Assembly (NCBI RefSeq): GCF_050113715.1
Contig: NZ_JBNJQR010000004.1
Span: forward strand, 310,001 to 374,000
DNA from: Brevibacillus_H ginsengisoli
Lineage (GTDB): Bacteria > Bacillota > Bacilli > Brevibacillales > Brevibacillaceae
DNA: 64,000 nucleotides
Reading direction: 5' to 3'
In this document: positions 8,132 through 16,017 of the stretch, piece by piece
Numbering within the stretch: position 1 is the stretch's first letter
How the letters are laid out: each line of letters begins with the position of its first letter
Position numbers and translations under genes: made by a program
Notes under the pieces: generated by a model
Told to the model about the DNA's origin: nothing
Databases searched by the model: none
What the model saw: only the letters and a program-made list of their open reading frames with translations

Positions 8132-9416
8132 AGACTTAACCATTCCTTCAGGCAGCTGTGTAACCGTTGAAGCCGGTTCAGTGATCAATGTTCGAAGCCG
8201 CAACAAGATGATAGTTCAAGACGCCGGATCCTTGTATTTCAATGGAGAAGCCGAGAAGCCTATCACAATTATTGGAGCAACAGGAGATTCAACCAAACAA
8301 CAATGGAATCAGCTCTTTGTATCATCCCGGGCAAAATCAACTCTCTCGCACGTCATCGTCCAGTACGACACAGACCAAAACGGGATAGAATTCCTTACTC
8401 CGGCATCCCCATATATTGCTGCAGCTTCATCAACTGAAAAATTCACAGCAGACCTGGAGGAGACCTCTTACTTGAAAAGAGCGAGCTTCCTACCTCCGTC
8501 AACTCGGTTGGATTACATTAAGTCCTGGTTCCAGCAGGCAAGTCCGTATCGCTTCAGCTTTATAAACGATCTTATGCCCTTTGAACTCTACTTCGGAAAC
8601 GATGTCTTTACTTTCGCCGATTGGGAAGTTGCCAGCATGCGAGTAAATGAAAAACGACTGCAAGCAGGCCTTATGAATTACTGGGATTTTGTCAATGGCA
8701 ATTTCGCTGCCGATCTGTTGGAGGCAGCCCACCTGTTAGCCGGCAATCAAAGCAGTCTTGATCTCCGCATTCAACGATTGATTGATTTTCTTGTATTGGG
8801 TCAAAACTGGCGCCAAAAGCATGGATGCTTCAAGTGGTATGACCTGTTGAATCCGTTCAAAGATGACGAAGAAGAATTCTTTCAAACGTTGGAACAGATG
8901 ACAACCACCTTCTGGCTGGCGCACAATTCCTCGATTATCTACTGGGATAAAAAAGCGAGGGATTTAGGAATTTGGCAAAAAGAAACTCGATTTGAACAAC
9001 AATTTATCAACTCGGTCATCATTCGTGTTCATTTTGCGGCGGATTTACCGTTTACCATTCCGGGCTTCGGAAACAATATTCCGCCCATTGGCTTCCTCGG
9101 CATCTCCATTAACCATGGCCCATTGCGTTATCCTAAGATGTACCCAGCTCCAAAGCCTGAACGAGATGTGAACTACGGATCGTTGTCCCTTGCGTCTTAC
9201 TTGAAGTTTGTGTTCGAATTCCTGCTCAAGGGACAAACCAACCCCATCTACACCTGGTGGCTCCCAACTCAAGCTGATAAAAAATTATATCGTTTGCTGA
9301 ATGAAAAGGGCATCTCCCTTGATTCACCCCCGGAAGATTGGGATCGGGAATTCATACAGCCTTCTCAAAAAACATTGGAAGAGATTCAGAAGTATTACCT
9401 GGCTTCTTCCGGTTAG
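8118..9416 (+). CDS. C-terminal part of a frameshifted protein, beta-helix start plus unknown domain
   Basis: The open frame runs 432 codons from an internal ATG at 8118 that has no ribosome binding site, so this is probably the second half of the gene beginning at 7760. Residues 5-75 look like one or two coils of a right-handed beta-helix (VTVEAGSVINVRSRNKMIV, YFNGEAEKPITIIG). The rest (about 125-432) is a Trp/Phe/Tyr-rich globular region I do not recognise, containing ELYFGNDVFTFADWEV and an aromatic stretch near WYDLLNPFKDDEEEF. The 3' end overlaps the convergent response regulator gene by four bases. Confidence 0.6.
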   Translation: MIGPEDLTIPSGSCVTVEAGSVINVRSRNKMIVQDAGSLYFNGEAEKPITIIGATGDSTKQQWNQLFVSSRAKSTLSHVIVQYDTDQNGIEFLTPASPYIAAASSTEKFTADLEETSYLKRASFLPPSTRLDYIKSWFQQASPYRFSFINDLMPFELYFGNDVFTFADWEVASMRVNEKRLQAGLMNYWDFVNGNFAADLLEAAHLLAGNQSSLDLRIQRLIDFLVLGQNWRQKHGCFKWYDLLNPFKDDEEEFFQTLEQMTTTFWLAHNSSIIYWDKKARDLGIWQKETRFEQQFINSVIIRVHFAADLPFTIPGFGNNIPPIGFLGISINHGPLRYPKMYPAPKPERDVNYGSLSLASYLKFVFEFLLKGQTNPIYTWWLPTQADKKLYRLLNEKGISLDSPPEDWDREFIQPSQKTLEEIQKYYLASSG

Positions 9417-9823
9417 TGATTTAATACCTTTTCAATCGCTTTTAGTACATTCTCTCGTTGAATAGGCTTTACTAAAAAATCGTCTGCCCCGCATCTAATT
9501 GCATGAATCACGATTGGGCGTTGGGCCATGGTCGTGCACATGATGACTCTCGCTGTAGGGTCAACCTTCTTGATTTCCAACATAGCTTTTATCCCATCCA
9601 GCTTCGGCATCGTAATGTCCATGATGATCAAGTCAGGGCTGTACTGTTTGAACTTGCGGACAGCTTCCTCCCCATTGTTCGCTTCCGCTACCACCAAATA
9701 ACCGGCGTCCTCCAATACGTTCTTAAGCATTAATCTCATAAACGATACATCATCCGCCACGATTATCTTTGCAAAATATCCAATTTTACTATTCATCCTC
9801 TTGATCAATCCTTTGATTTCCAT
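9413..9823 (-). CDS. Single-domain CheY-like response regulator
   Basis: 136 residues forming only a receiver domain. The acidic pair Asp24-Asp25, phospho-acceptor Asp69 (LIIMDITMPKLDG), Thr98 and Lys119 (DFLVKPIQ) are all present, so it should be phosphorylatable. Such proteins signal to motors, kinases or c-di-GMP enzymes. The start is uncertain: ATG at 9823 has a weak site, and ATG at 9796 (MNSKIGYFAKIIVADD) has AGAGG directly before it. The promoter region carries the same direct repeat as the HD-GYP gene upstream, so the two are probably co-regulated. Confidence 0.88.
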   Translation of the reverse strand: MEIKGLIKRMNSKIGYFAKIIVADDVSFMRLMLKNVLEDAGYLVVAEANNGEEAVRKFKQYSPDLIIMDITMPKLDGIKAMLEIKKVDPTARVIMCTTMAQRPIVIHAIRCGADDFLVKPIQRENVLKAIEKVLNH

Positions 9824-9860
9824 TTAGAGAATGTCCCTAAGTCACTTTGTTCAATGTAAA

Positions 9861-9895
9861 ATTCTACTAAACGGTTCTCACAAAATTCTCACAAA
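9861..9895 (-). promoter_or_regulatory. Direct-repeat promoter element of the CheY-like gene
   Basis: On the minus strand two copies of TGTGAGAA start 11 bases apart, and a TAGAAT -10-like box (9861-9866) follows at the correct side. A 20-base core here (9874-9893) is identical to one in front of the HD-GYP gene (11073-11092), with the same distance to TAGAAT. No good -35 box is visible, which suggests an activated promoter. Confidence 0.6.
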
Positions 9896-9963
9896 CCGAA
9901 ATGACACAAAAAATGCCTTATCCTCCCTTAGGAGAATCGGGCAAGTGGAATATGTATTACCCT

Positions 9964-10968
9964 TCAGCCTACAAGCTGATCGATATGAATGGTGGGATAT
10001 TTTCGTAAATCCAAATACTTGTTGCCAAGCTGTATCAATGGACTAATCGGGTCCTCCTGATGAATCATAGTAATTCGTCCTTGCTGTCCATCCGTTAAAA
10101 TCACTTGGCTGCCGATTGCCATCTCCATCATTCGTTGAACAAACTGATGGGTAATGACCGGGTCCAGCTTGCCAAAACGATCGGCCATCATCTGCTGCAG
10201 CACCTTAAAGAACGGCTGTGCTTCCTTATACACCCGATGTGAAGTCATGGCATGGAATACATCTGCAACCGCAACAATTTTGCTAAAAAAATCGATCTGC
10301 TCCCCCTTAACCTTATGTGGATATCCGCACCCATCCTCCCGTTCATGATGCTGCAGGGCAACTAGTGCTACACGTGGGTGCAAGTTCGGTGTTTGCCGAA
10401 TGAGCTCATACCCGAAAATGGCATGCTGCTTCATGATGTCGTATTCCTCATCCGTATATTTGCCAGGCTTGTTTAGGATGGCATCGCTGATTTTGATTTT
10501 ACCTACATCATGAAGCGTAGCAGCCAAAGTTAATAGGTCCAGGTCCTCTTTATTCAATCGTATCCATTTGCCTATCAACGTAGAAATCACCGCTACTCCA
10601 ATATTGTGGCGATAGGTATAATCATCTTTTGCCTGTAAACCCGATAATACACTGTATAAATTGGGAAATTCCGTCGCGTGATGGATAGTGGGGATGATAT
10701 TGGTTTGCAGTTCTTCCATGGGCAAATCCCCCGTGGAACGTATATGTTGAAAGACTTCCCTTATCTCTTCCGTCGCCCGATATACCAAACCTCCATTTGT
10801 CTTTTCCGATGCAAGTTCTACATCTTGCTCCGAAACAACCATGCCATAATTGTTGATAGCTTGGACATGTGATTCTGTCAAAATGGTATTCTCAGCTACC
10901 AACAATAATCCCCCTCTCGTAAATAGATCCCTTTTCAACCTGTATCCAATCAGGTCTACTGCTTTCAT
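9964..10968 (-). CDS. HD-GYP domain protein, probable c-di-GMP phosphodiesterase
   Basis: 334 residues, soluble. The N-terminal 100 residues are an unassigned domain. The HD-GYP domain covers about 100-285, with His120, His153-Asp154 (LHDVGKIKISD), His182, HHE at 207-209 and GYP at 215-217 in DGCGYPHKVKGE. These are the metal ligands and the signature of enzymes that hydrolyse cyclic di-GMP. A short C-terminal PilZ-like or beta region follows (GSQVILTDGQQGRITMIHQ). GGAGG lies nine bases before the ATG. It faces the same way as the CheY-like gene and shares its promoter element, which suggests a small signalling module controlling motility or sporulation-type behaviour. Confidence 0.9.
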   Translation of the reverse strand: MKAVDLIGYRLKRDLFTRGGLLLVAENTILTESHVQAINNYGMVVSEQDVELASEKTNGGLVYRATEEIREVFQHIRSTGDLPMEELQTNIIPTIHHATEFPNLYSVLSGLQAKDDYTYRHNIGVAVISTLIGKWIRLNKEDLDLLTLAATLHDVGKIKISDAILNKPGKYTDEEYDIMKQHAIFGYELIRQTPNLHPRVALVALQHHEREDGCGYPHKVKGEQIDFFSKIVAVADVFHAMTSHRVYKEAQPFFKVLQQMMADRFGKLDPVITHQFVQRMMEMAIGSQVILTDGQQGRITMIHQEDPISPLIQLGNKYLDLRKYPTIHIDQLVG

Positions 10969-11060
10969 CTTCCATCCTCCGTATGAAGCTAAAATACAAT
11001 ACAGTTTCGTTTTAGAATGTTATTTCCAACCGAGTAGCAGCTACTTGTCTTTAACAGGAA

Positions 11061-11093
11061 TTCTATCGCATCGTTCTCACAAAATTCTCACAC
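11061..11093 (-). promoter_or_regulatory. Direct-repeat promoter element of the HD-GYP gene
   Basis: Minus strand TGTGAGAA repeated with an 11-base period, followed by TAGAAT at 11061-11066. It gives a leader of about 85 bases. The 20-base core (11073-11092) is the same as the one upstream of the CheY-like gene. Confidence 0.6.
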
Positions 11094-11121
11094 AAAAAAA
11101 GACAGCCCCTTAAGAGCTGTC
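11094..11121 (-). terminator. Terminator after glpP
   Basis: GACAGC / GCTGTC stem followed on the minus strand by seven T residues, 16 bases past the glpP stop. Confidence 0.75.
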
Positions 11122-11137
11122 CTTGCTGCCTATCACT

Positions 11138-11713
11138 TTAGTTTCCTTTTGCAGGATCATAGTATTTCCATAGGTCTTTATTGGAGGTTGTGATCGTAAT
11201 GGCCCCCGCGACATGGGCCTGTTCTACCTCTTCAATCGTATCGATTAGACCTCCAGCAAAAACATCTTTATTCGTCCGGTTCCGAATTTCCTTAATGATT
11301 TTGGGCATTATGCCTGGCAGCACTTCGATATAATCCGGCTGTGTGCGTTCCATTAACGCAACACTCTTCTCGATCGAGCTTGTATCCAATAAAAACATAC
11401 GCTGAATCGATTTTATCCCCTTTTGTCTTGCTTTCTGAATAACGCTTCCTTTTGTTGAGATCACTCCGAATGGCCGGTATTCCTGACAAATGAATTCGGT
11501 GGAGTATTCATCGCTTCTCAAACCTTGAATTAAATCCATATGAATGATCAACTTTTTTTGATTGGCTTTAGCCATTTGAAAAATGGGCTTCAATCTGGAC
11601 ACATGCAAATCCAGAATTACAATATACTCATAGTTGCTAGACATCATTTTTTCGATATCTTCAATTTTTCGAATTGCTGGTAACACCTTTTGTCCAAAAA
11701 AGCTCATCCCCAT
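11138..11713 (-). CDS. glpP: Glycerol-3-phosphate-responsive antiterminator
   Basis: 191-residue GlpP family protein, a TIM-barrel RNA-binding antiterminator. When bound to glycerol 3-phosphate it stabilises glp leader RNA and prevents early termination. Family hallmarks visible are LPAIRKIEDIEKMM, VILDLHVSRL, IHMDLIQGL, VISTKG, RMFLLDTSS, EVLPGIMPKII and VFAGGLI. It follows glpC by 55 bases in the same direction, so it is the last gene of glpABC-P. The matching leader hairpin is in front of glpA (15803-15870). AAAGGTGA precedes the start. Confidence 0.93.
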   Translation of the reverse strand: MGMSFFGQKVLPAIRKIEDIEKMMSSNYEYIVILDLHVSRLKPIFQMAKANQKKLIIHMDLIQGLRSDEYSTEFICQEYRPFGVISTKGSVIQKARQKGIKSIQRMFLLDTSSIEKSVALMERTQPDYIEVLPGIMPKIIKEIRNRTNKDVFAGGLIDTIEEVEQAHVAGAITITTSNKDLWKYYDPAKGN

Positions 11714-11768
11714 TGTTCACCTTTCATTTCCAGTTTCATTCACTAGAGTTGATCTTTCCGTTCATGGA

Positions 11769-12986
11769 TTAAACCATAGCTTTCGCTTGTTCGTATGATT
11801 CTGCCAGGATTTGCATTGGATGTTTAACGGGTCGATCAGTCAGCTGGTCGAGTTGGTTTTTACACATGCCGCATTCTGTCACCGTGTAATCAGCATCCAC
11901 TTCCTTGACCGCATCTGCCATTTTGTGGCCAATTTTCATCGACACATCATATTTTTCTGTTTTGAATCCAAAGGTTCCGCATTGCCCACAGCACCCGGCC
12001 CCTACGTCTTGAATTTGGAAGCCTGGAATCAGCTCTAACACGTCCATGGCGGGATTTCCGATGCCTTGGGCTTTCATATGACACGGAGAGTAGTATCCAG
12101 CCTTGTCTTTCATTGCCCCCAAATTCATGTTAAGCTCGCCTGCGTCTTTCAGCATTCGCAAATATTCATCCGCATCGTATACGTGATGAGCCAGTTCCTT
12201 GGCTTCCTCCGTCCCAATAAAGGACACATACTCCTTTTTAAAAGCAAGGGTACAGCTCGTGCAGGTTAACACCACGTCATAACCCTGGCGAGTATACGCT
12301 AACAAACTTTGAATATTGTATTGGGCATTATCCAACGCTTGCTTCATTTGCCCGTTGGCGAACATGGGAACGCCGCAGCATTTTTGATCATGTTTGGCGA
12401 CTTCAATGCCGTTATTCTCCATTACCTTGATAAAGCTTTGGGCTACTTCAGGAGCGTTATAGGTTGCATAGCAACCCACAAAATAGGCTACTTTCCGTTT
12501 CGTATTGGCTGTTTTCTTTTTGTACGTCCGGTTAAAATTTTGAAAACGATAGGCTGGGAATTGACGATCCGCTGATATTCCCAAGACCTTTTCCATTACG
12601 TTTCTTACCGGTTTTATTCTCATTGTCATATTCGTAATAGGGGCAAAGGCCGAAGCAAGCTTGCCAAGCATTTCAGCGTTGCTTAACATGATGTCGCGAA
12701 ATTTGGTCCCTGATACGTCTGAATGTATGGCTTTTGCATAAGCAATCAATGTCGAAACATGGACGTTTTCGGGGCAAGACATGTCGCAATTGCCGCATAG
12801 TGTGCATAACTCGAGTCGTTTATCATCGATGATTTGCTGATTATCTACTAATCTCTTTAGCTCTGGTCCCAAATGTTTAGGGCCACCAAAATCCAATGTT
12901 GCGTTTGTGACGGGACAACTTGCGACACAAGCGTTACATTTCAGGCAATTTTCGTAGGTGTTTGTATTGAATGCCAGCTCAAGCAC
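11769..12986 (-). CDS. glpC: Anaerobic glycerol-3-phosphate dehydrogenase, iron-sulfur subunit C
   Basis: 405 residues, membrane-anchoring electron-transfer subunit that passes electrons from GlpAB to menaquinone. Two [4Fe-4S] motifs are seen (Cys14, 17, 20, 24 and Cys61, 64, 67, 71). Two CCG domains follow: CCGVP near residue 204, and PCHMKAQG with GCCGQCGTFG near 335. GTG start at 12986 with GGGAG nine bases upstream. It overlaps the end of glpB by eight bases, which indicates translational coupling. Confidence 0.93.
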   Translation of the reverse strand: MLELAFNTNTYENCLKCNACVASCPVTNATLDFGGPKHLGPELKRLVDNQQIIDDKRLELCTLCGNCDMSCPENVHVSTLIAYAKAIHSDVSGTKFRDIMLSNAEMLGKLASAFAPITNMTMRIKPVRNVMEKVLGISADRQFPAYRFQNFNRTYKKKTANTKRKVAYFVGCYATYNAPEVAQSFIKVMENNGIEVAKHDQKCCGVPMFANGQMKQALDNAQYNIQSLLAYTRQGYDVVLTCTSCTLAFKKEYVSFIGTEEAKELAHHVYDADEYLRMLKDAGELNMNLGAMKDKAGYYSPCHMKAQGIGNPAMDVLELIPGFQIQDVGAGCCGQCGTFGFKTEKYDVSMKIGHKMADAVKEVDADYTVTECGMCKNQLDQLTDRPVKHPMQILAESYEQAKAMV

Positions 12987-14130
12987 TACAAGTCACTCCC
13001 ATCATCGGTTGTTGGTGAAGTTTGGCTACGAGTTCATGGGCTGAGAAAATGGAATAAACTCCACCTGTAACCCCATGATGTGTCACCTTCGTAGATTTAC
13101 TTGCACCTGCCGGTAAGAGGTTGGAAGGACAATGAATCAATTGCCCAAATTCATCTGTCTCAAGCCGCAGCGCTGTCTCTTTCACCCCGTCGGGAGTTGC
13201 TTCCAACCCGCCGCCTAAAATTCCGCCTGTAGCCAAAATAAATTGTTTCCCGCCTAGCTCTGTTACTTTATTCGCTAATTGGATGGTTAATGATTTTATT
13301 TGATCTTCGTCCATTGTACAGCCCACAACAGTGGTGTCAGTATAAAACCTCACACCTGATTTAACCGCTTCTTTTTTCAACCGTTCATTGAGGCGAATCG
13401 CCGTTGTGTTCGGCGGCATTCCAGGTGCTTCTGTCACCCTTCCTTTTAATTCAAAAGAGAACTGCTCGATCGTTTCCTTCCATTCATCCACCCCAAGGGA
13501 AGCAGGGAAAATAAACAGGTCGGGCTGACTCATTTTCTTAGTAGCCATCTGAGCCTTGATTTGTGTGATACAGTGATTCCGCACCTCTTTCTGATCCAGA
13601 AGCCGCGCTGCATCCAACTGCGTCATTGTCCGTTGAGAGTGGTTGCCCAGCTCAATCTTCATAGTATCAATCGATAACTCGGGACGAGCTTTTTGTAAAT
13701 TCCCTTTAATATAGGCCGGCTGAAAATCGATCAATTCCTGGAAGCCAACAATCACAACATGTCCTTGTTCTGGGAGCGGAGAAATGGTCTCTGGATAGAA
13801 AGCGGTCTTTTTGATATGACCTGAGCCCGTCACAATCGAAATCAGATCATCGATTTCTCCTTTGTACCGATATCCTACTTTTTTCGTGAGTGCTTTGAAT
13901 TGGTCGATTGCCCCTGCGAGTTGTGATTTGTTCAAGGTAGTCAGTTGATTAAGCCGAGCCCACTCTTGTAATCCCCCATCTGAGCCTGGAATTAGATCCA
14001 TCACGCCAGAGGATTGCATGACTTTTCCCGTCCCAGCCGCAACTAACGCTGTTCTCAACCCAAGTTCTCTCGCCCAAATAGCGGAAAGCATTCCGGATAA
14101 ACCCTGACCTATAACAACAACATCATACAT
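12979..14130 (-). CDS. glpB: Anaerobic glycerol-3-phosphate dehydrogenase subunit B
   Basis: 383-residue flavoprotein subunit. The N-terminus has a dinucleotide-binding turn (VVIGQGLSGMLSAIWA). A second Gly-rich stretch (LATGGILGGGLEA) and a C-terminal GVTGGVYSIFSAHELV fit FAD/NAD(P)-binding GlpB proteins. Together with GlpA it oxidises glycerol 3-phosphate to dihydroxyacetone phosphate. AGGAGG lies before the ATG. It overlaps glpA by eight bases and glpC by eight bases, a tight operon. Confidence 0.9.
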   Translation of the reverse strand: MYDVVVIGQGLSGMLSAIWARELGLRTALVAAGTGKVMQSSGVMDLIPGSDGGLQEWARLNQLTTLNKSQLAGAIDQFKALTKKVGYRYKGEIDDLISIVTGSGHIKKTAFYPETISPLPEQGHVVIVGFQELIDFQPAYIKGNLQKARPELSIDTMKIELGNHSQRTMTQLDAARLLDQKEVRNHCITQIKAQMATKKMSQPDLFIFPASLGVDEWKETIEQFSFELKGRVTEAPGMPPNTTAIRLNERLKKEAVKSGVRFYTDTTVVGCTMDEDQIKSLTIQLANKVTELGGKQFILATGGILGGGLEATPDGVKETALRLETDEFGQLIHCPSNLLPAGASKSTKVTHHGVTGGVYSIFSAHELVAKLHQQPMMGVTCSA

Positions 14131-15742
14131 GGTGATGATCCTCCTCTCCGATTCCCAACGAAACCCGATAAATGGCCTCCATTAACTGCAATTGCTTGGC
14201 TGTTTCGCCAGTGGCAACCACATCCATCCCTTTTTTTCTTTCGCCGAGTGCATGATGAAGTGCCCATTCCGCTTCTTCAGTAGATGCCTTACCATTCTCA
14301 ACCGCCAGAGCAGCGACCCGATGATTGCAGAAGGTTCCTTGACAAGGGCCCATCCCTAAGCGGGTTCTGCGGCGAATATCACCTAGATGCAAGCGTCCTT
14401 CTTCAGGGATAACCGCTTCAATTTCTGCCCACGTTACCTGCTCGCACTCGCAAACAACAACGTTTGAATCTTTCTCTTGAATTGATGATTTGATTTTCTC
14501 AGCATTCGTGCCAGCCCAATGCGTTAACTTATGCTTAGCTGCCGGGGCCATGTCCACTTCTTTAAAAAACTCCCCCGCATTTCGGTGTGGGACCATTTCC
14601 TGATCGGTCGTACATGTTGCGTGTACTCCGAGCTTTTCGCAGACCAAATCCACCGTTTTTTCCGCCATAAATCGGAAGGTGGTTAATTTTCCGCCTGTAA
14701 TCGTGATAAGTCCGGCTAAACCATCCCGTCGCTGATGGTCTAACAATGCGATTCCACGGGTCACATTTCTTCCGCTTGCATCGGACACGGTAGATTCCTG
14801 ATAGAGTGGACGACTGCCACTAAAAGCGCGAATCATGCGCATTCCATGAATCGACGGAACTAGCTTTTCTCCTTCAACCAACATTCCTTCAAGTTCTTCT
14901 CTGTGTAAGGAAAAATCATTCGGATCTTCCACATTGATTCCGGTTGTACCGAATATCGTGACGTTATGGGCCGGGACAAAAATGTCCGCATCTCCCGGCA
15001 AACGCAGACGATTTATGACTTGCCTGTTAAAGCGATGACTAAATATCGCGAGCATCCCTTTGTTGTTAATCAAGCGCAATGGAACGTCGGCTAACTCAGC
15101 AATCCTCGATCCCCACGGTCCTGCGGCATTGATCACCAGATTGGCGAAAATCTCCTTGAGCTCCCCTGTAAAAACATCACGAACGCGTACACCGATGACC
15201 TGATTCTGCACCGTTAATACGTCCACAACCTCATGATAGGTAAGCGCTTTTGCTCCACGAGCTACAGCATCCGCCACGACATCGACGACCATCGTAAAGC
15301 AATCCACAGCACCATCTGGCACACGATAAACGGCTTGCACTTTTTTATTCAGAAAAGGCTCTTCCCTCAAAGCTTGCTCGATCGGAACTTCTTCGGCAGG
15401 TATCCCTACTTTTTCACAAGCTGCAAGCCATTTGGACACATAACCATCATCGTCTTCCTGTACTTTCGCAAATAAACCGCCTGTTTGCTCGACAGAACCT
15501 GGAACCGTTTTTTTCAGGATAAGGTTCTCACGATAGCTTTCAATCGCGGCTTCTTCATCACGAACCGCATACCGCGCACCAGAATGTAGCAACCCATGAT
15601 TGCGTGTTGAAGTTCCATGTCCTAAGTCTTGCTGCTCGACTAATATCGCTTTGATACCACGCAAAGTTAAATCACGAAGTACGCCCGCTCCTGTCATACC
15701 GCCGCCGATTACAACTACTTCGGTTACTATTTTTTGTCCCAT
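14123..15742 (-). CDS. glpA: Anaerobic glycerol-3-phosphate dehydrogenase, catalytic subunit A
   Basis: 539 residues when started at the ATG at 15742 (MGQKIVTEVVVIGGGMTGAG), which has GGAGG eight bases upstream; a longer frame runs back through the leader hairpin and is not used. FAD-binding GGGMTGAGVLRDL at the N-terminus, DAO fold to about residue 360. The C-terminal BFD-like [2Fe-2S] region has Cys-x-Cys (VVCECEQVTWAEIEAVI) and GPCQGTFC, which separates GlpA from aerobic GlpD. The end EDHHHV overlaps glpB. Expression is probably controlled by GlpP antitermination, and it likely serves anaerobic respiration alongside the nos cluster. Confidence 0.93.
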   Translation of the reverse strand: MGQKIVTEVVVIGGGMTGAGVLRDLTLRGIKAILVEQQDLGHGTSTRNHGLLHSGARYAVRDEEAAIESYRENLILKKTVPGSVEQTGGLFAKVQEDDDGYVSKWLAACEKVGIPAEEVPIEQALREEPFLNKKVQAVYRVPDGAVDCFTMVVDVVADAVARGAKALTYHEVVDVLTVQNQVIGVRVRDVFTGELKEIFANLVINAAGPWGSRIAELADVPLRLINNKGMLAIFSHRFNRQVINRLRLPGDADIFVPAHNVTIFGTTGINVEDPNDFSLHREELEGMLVEGEKLVPSIHGMRMIRAFSGSRPLYQESTVSDASGRNVTRGIALLDHQRRDGLAGLITITGGKLTTFRFMAEKTVDLVCEKLGVHATCTTDQEMVPHRNAGEFFKEVDMAPAAKHKLTHWAGTNAEKIKSSIQEKDSNVVVCECEQVTWAEIEAVIPEEGRLHLGDIRRRTRLGMGPCQGTFCNHRVAALAVENGKASTEEAEWALHHALGERKKGMDVVATGETAKQLQLMEAIYRVSLGIGEEDHHHV

Positions 15743-15802
15743 ATCGATTACCTCCGAATCGCCATACACCAAGGCTTTTTTCAAATGAAACGTCGGGGGA
15801 CT

Positions 15803-15870
15803 GAATAGAAAAAAGCCATAAAAACACACAGGAAGAATACTCATCTTTCCCATTTGTTTTTATGGCTTTC
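15803..15870 (-). promoter_or_regulatory. glpABC leader terminator, predicted GlpP target
   Basis: Perfect 13-base inverted repeat (AGCCATAAAAACA at 15814-15826, TGTTTTTATGGCT at 15855-15867), with a T-rich run right after it on the minus strand. It sits between the presumed promoter and glpA. In Bacillus subtilis, GlpP acts at such leader terminators of glp operons; here the gene for GlpP is the last gene of the same operon. Confidence 0.7.
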
Positions 15871-15964
15871 TCCGAATCTCCAAGCCTTGTATTATGTTTT
15901 CTGATTTAACCATAACAGATAGTTGGCTTTTGTGCGGGGATGTACCGTGACAGAATGATGAACG

Positions 15965-16003
15965 AATAACTCCCTTCCACCCAGTCGTGTAAAGGGAGTT
16001 ATT
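15965..16003 (-). terminator. Terminator after the serine hydrolase gene
   Basis: AATAACTCCCTT / AAGGGAGTTATT, a perfect 12-base stem beginning 15 bases after the stop. The T tract is weak. Confidence 0.6.
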
Positions 16004-16017
16004 TCTACCAACTGATT

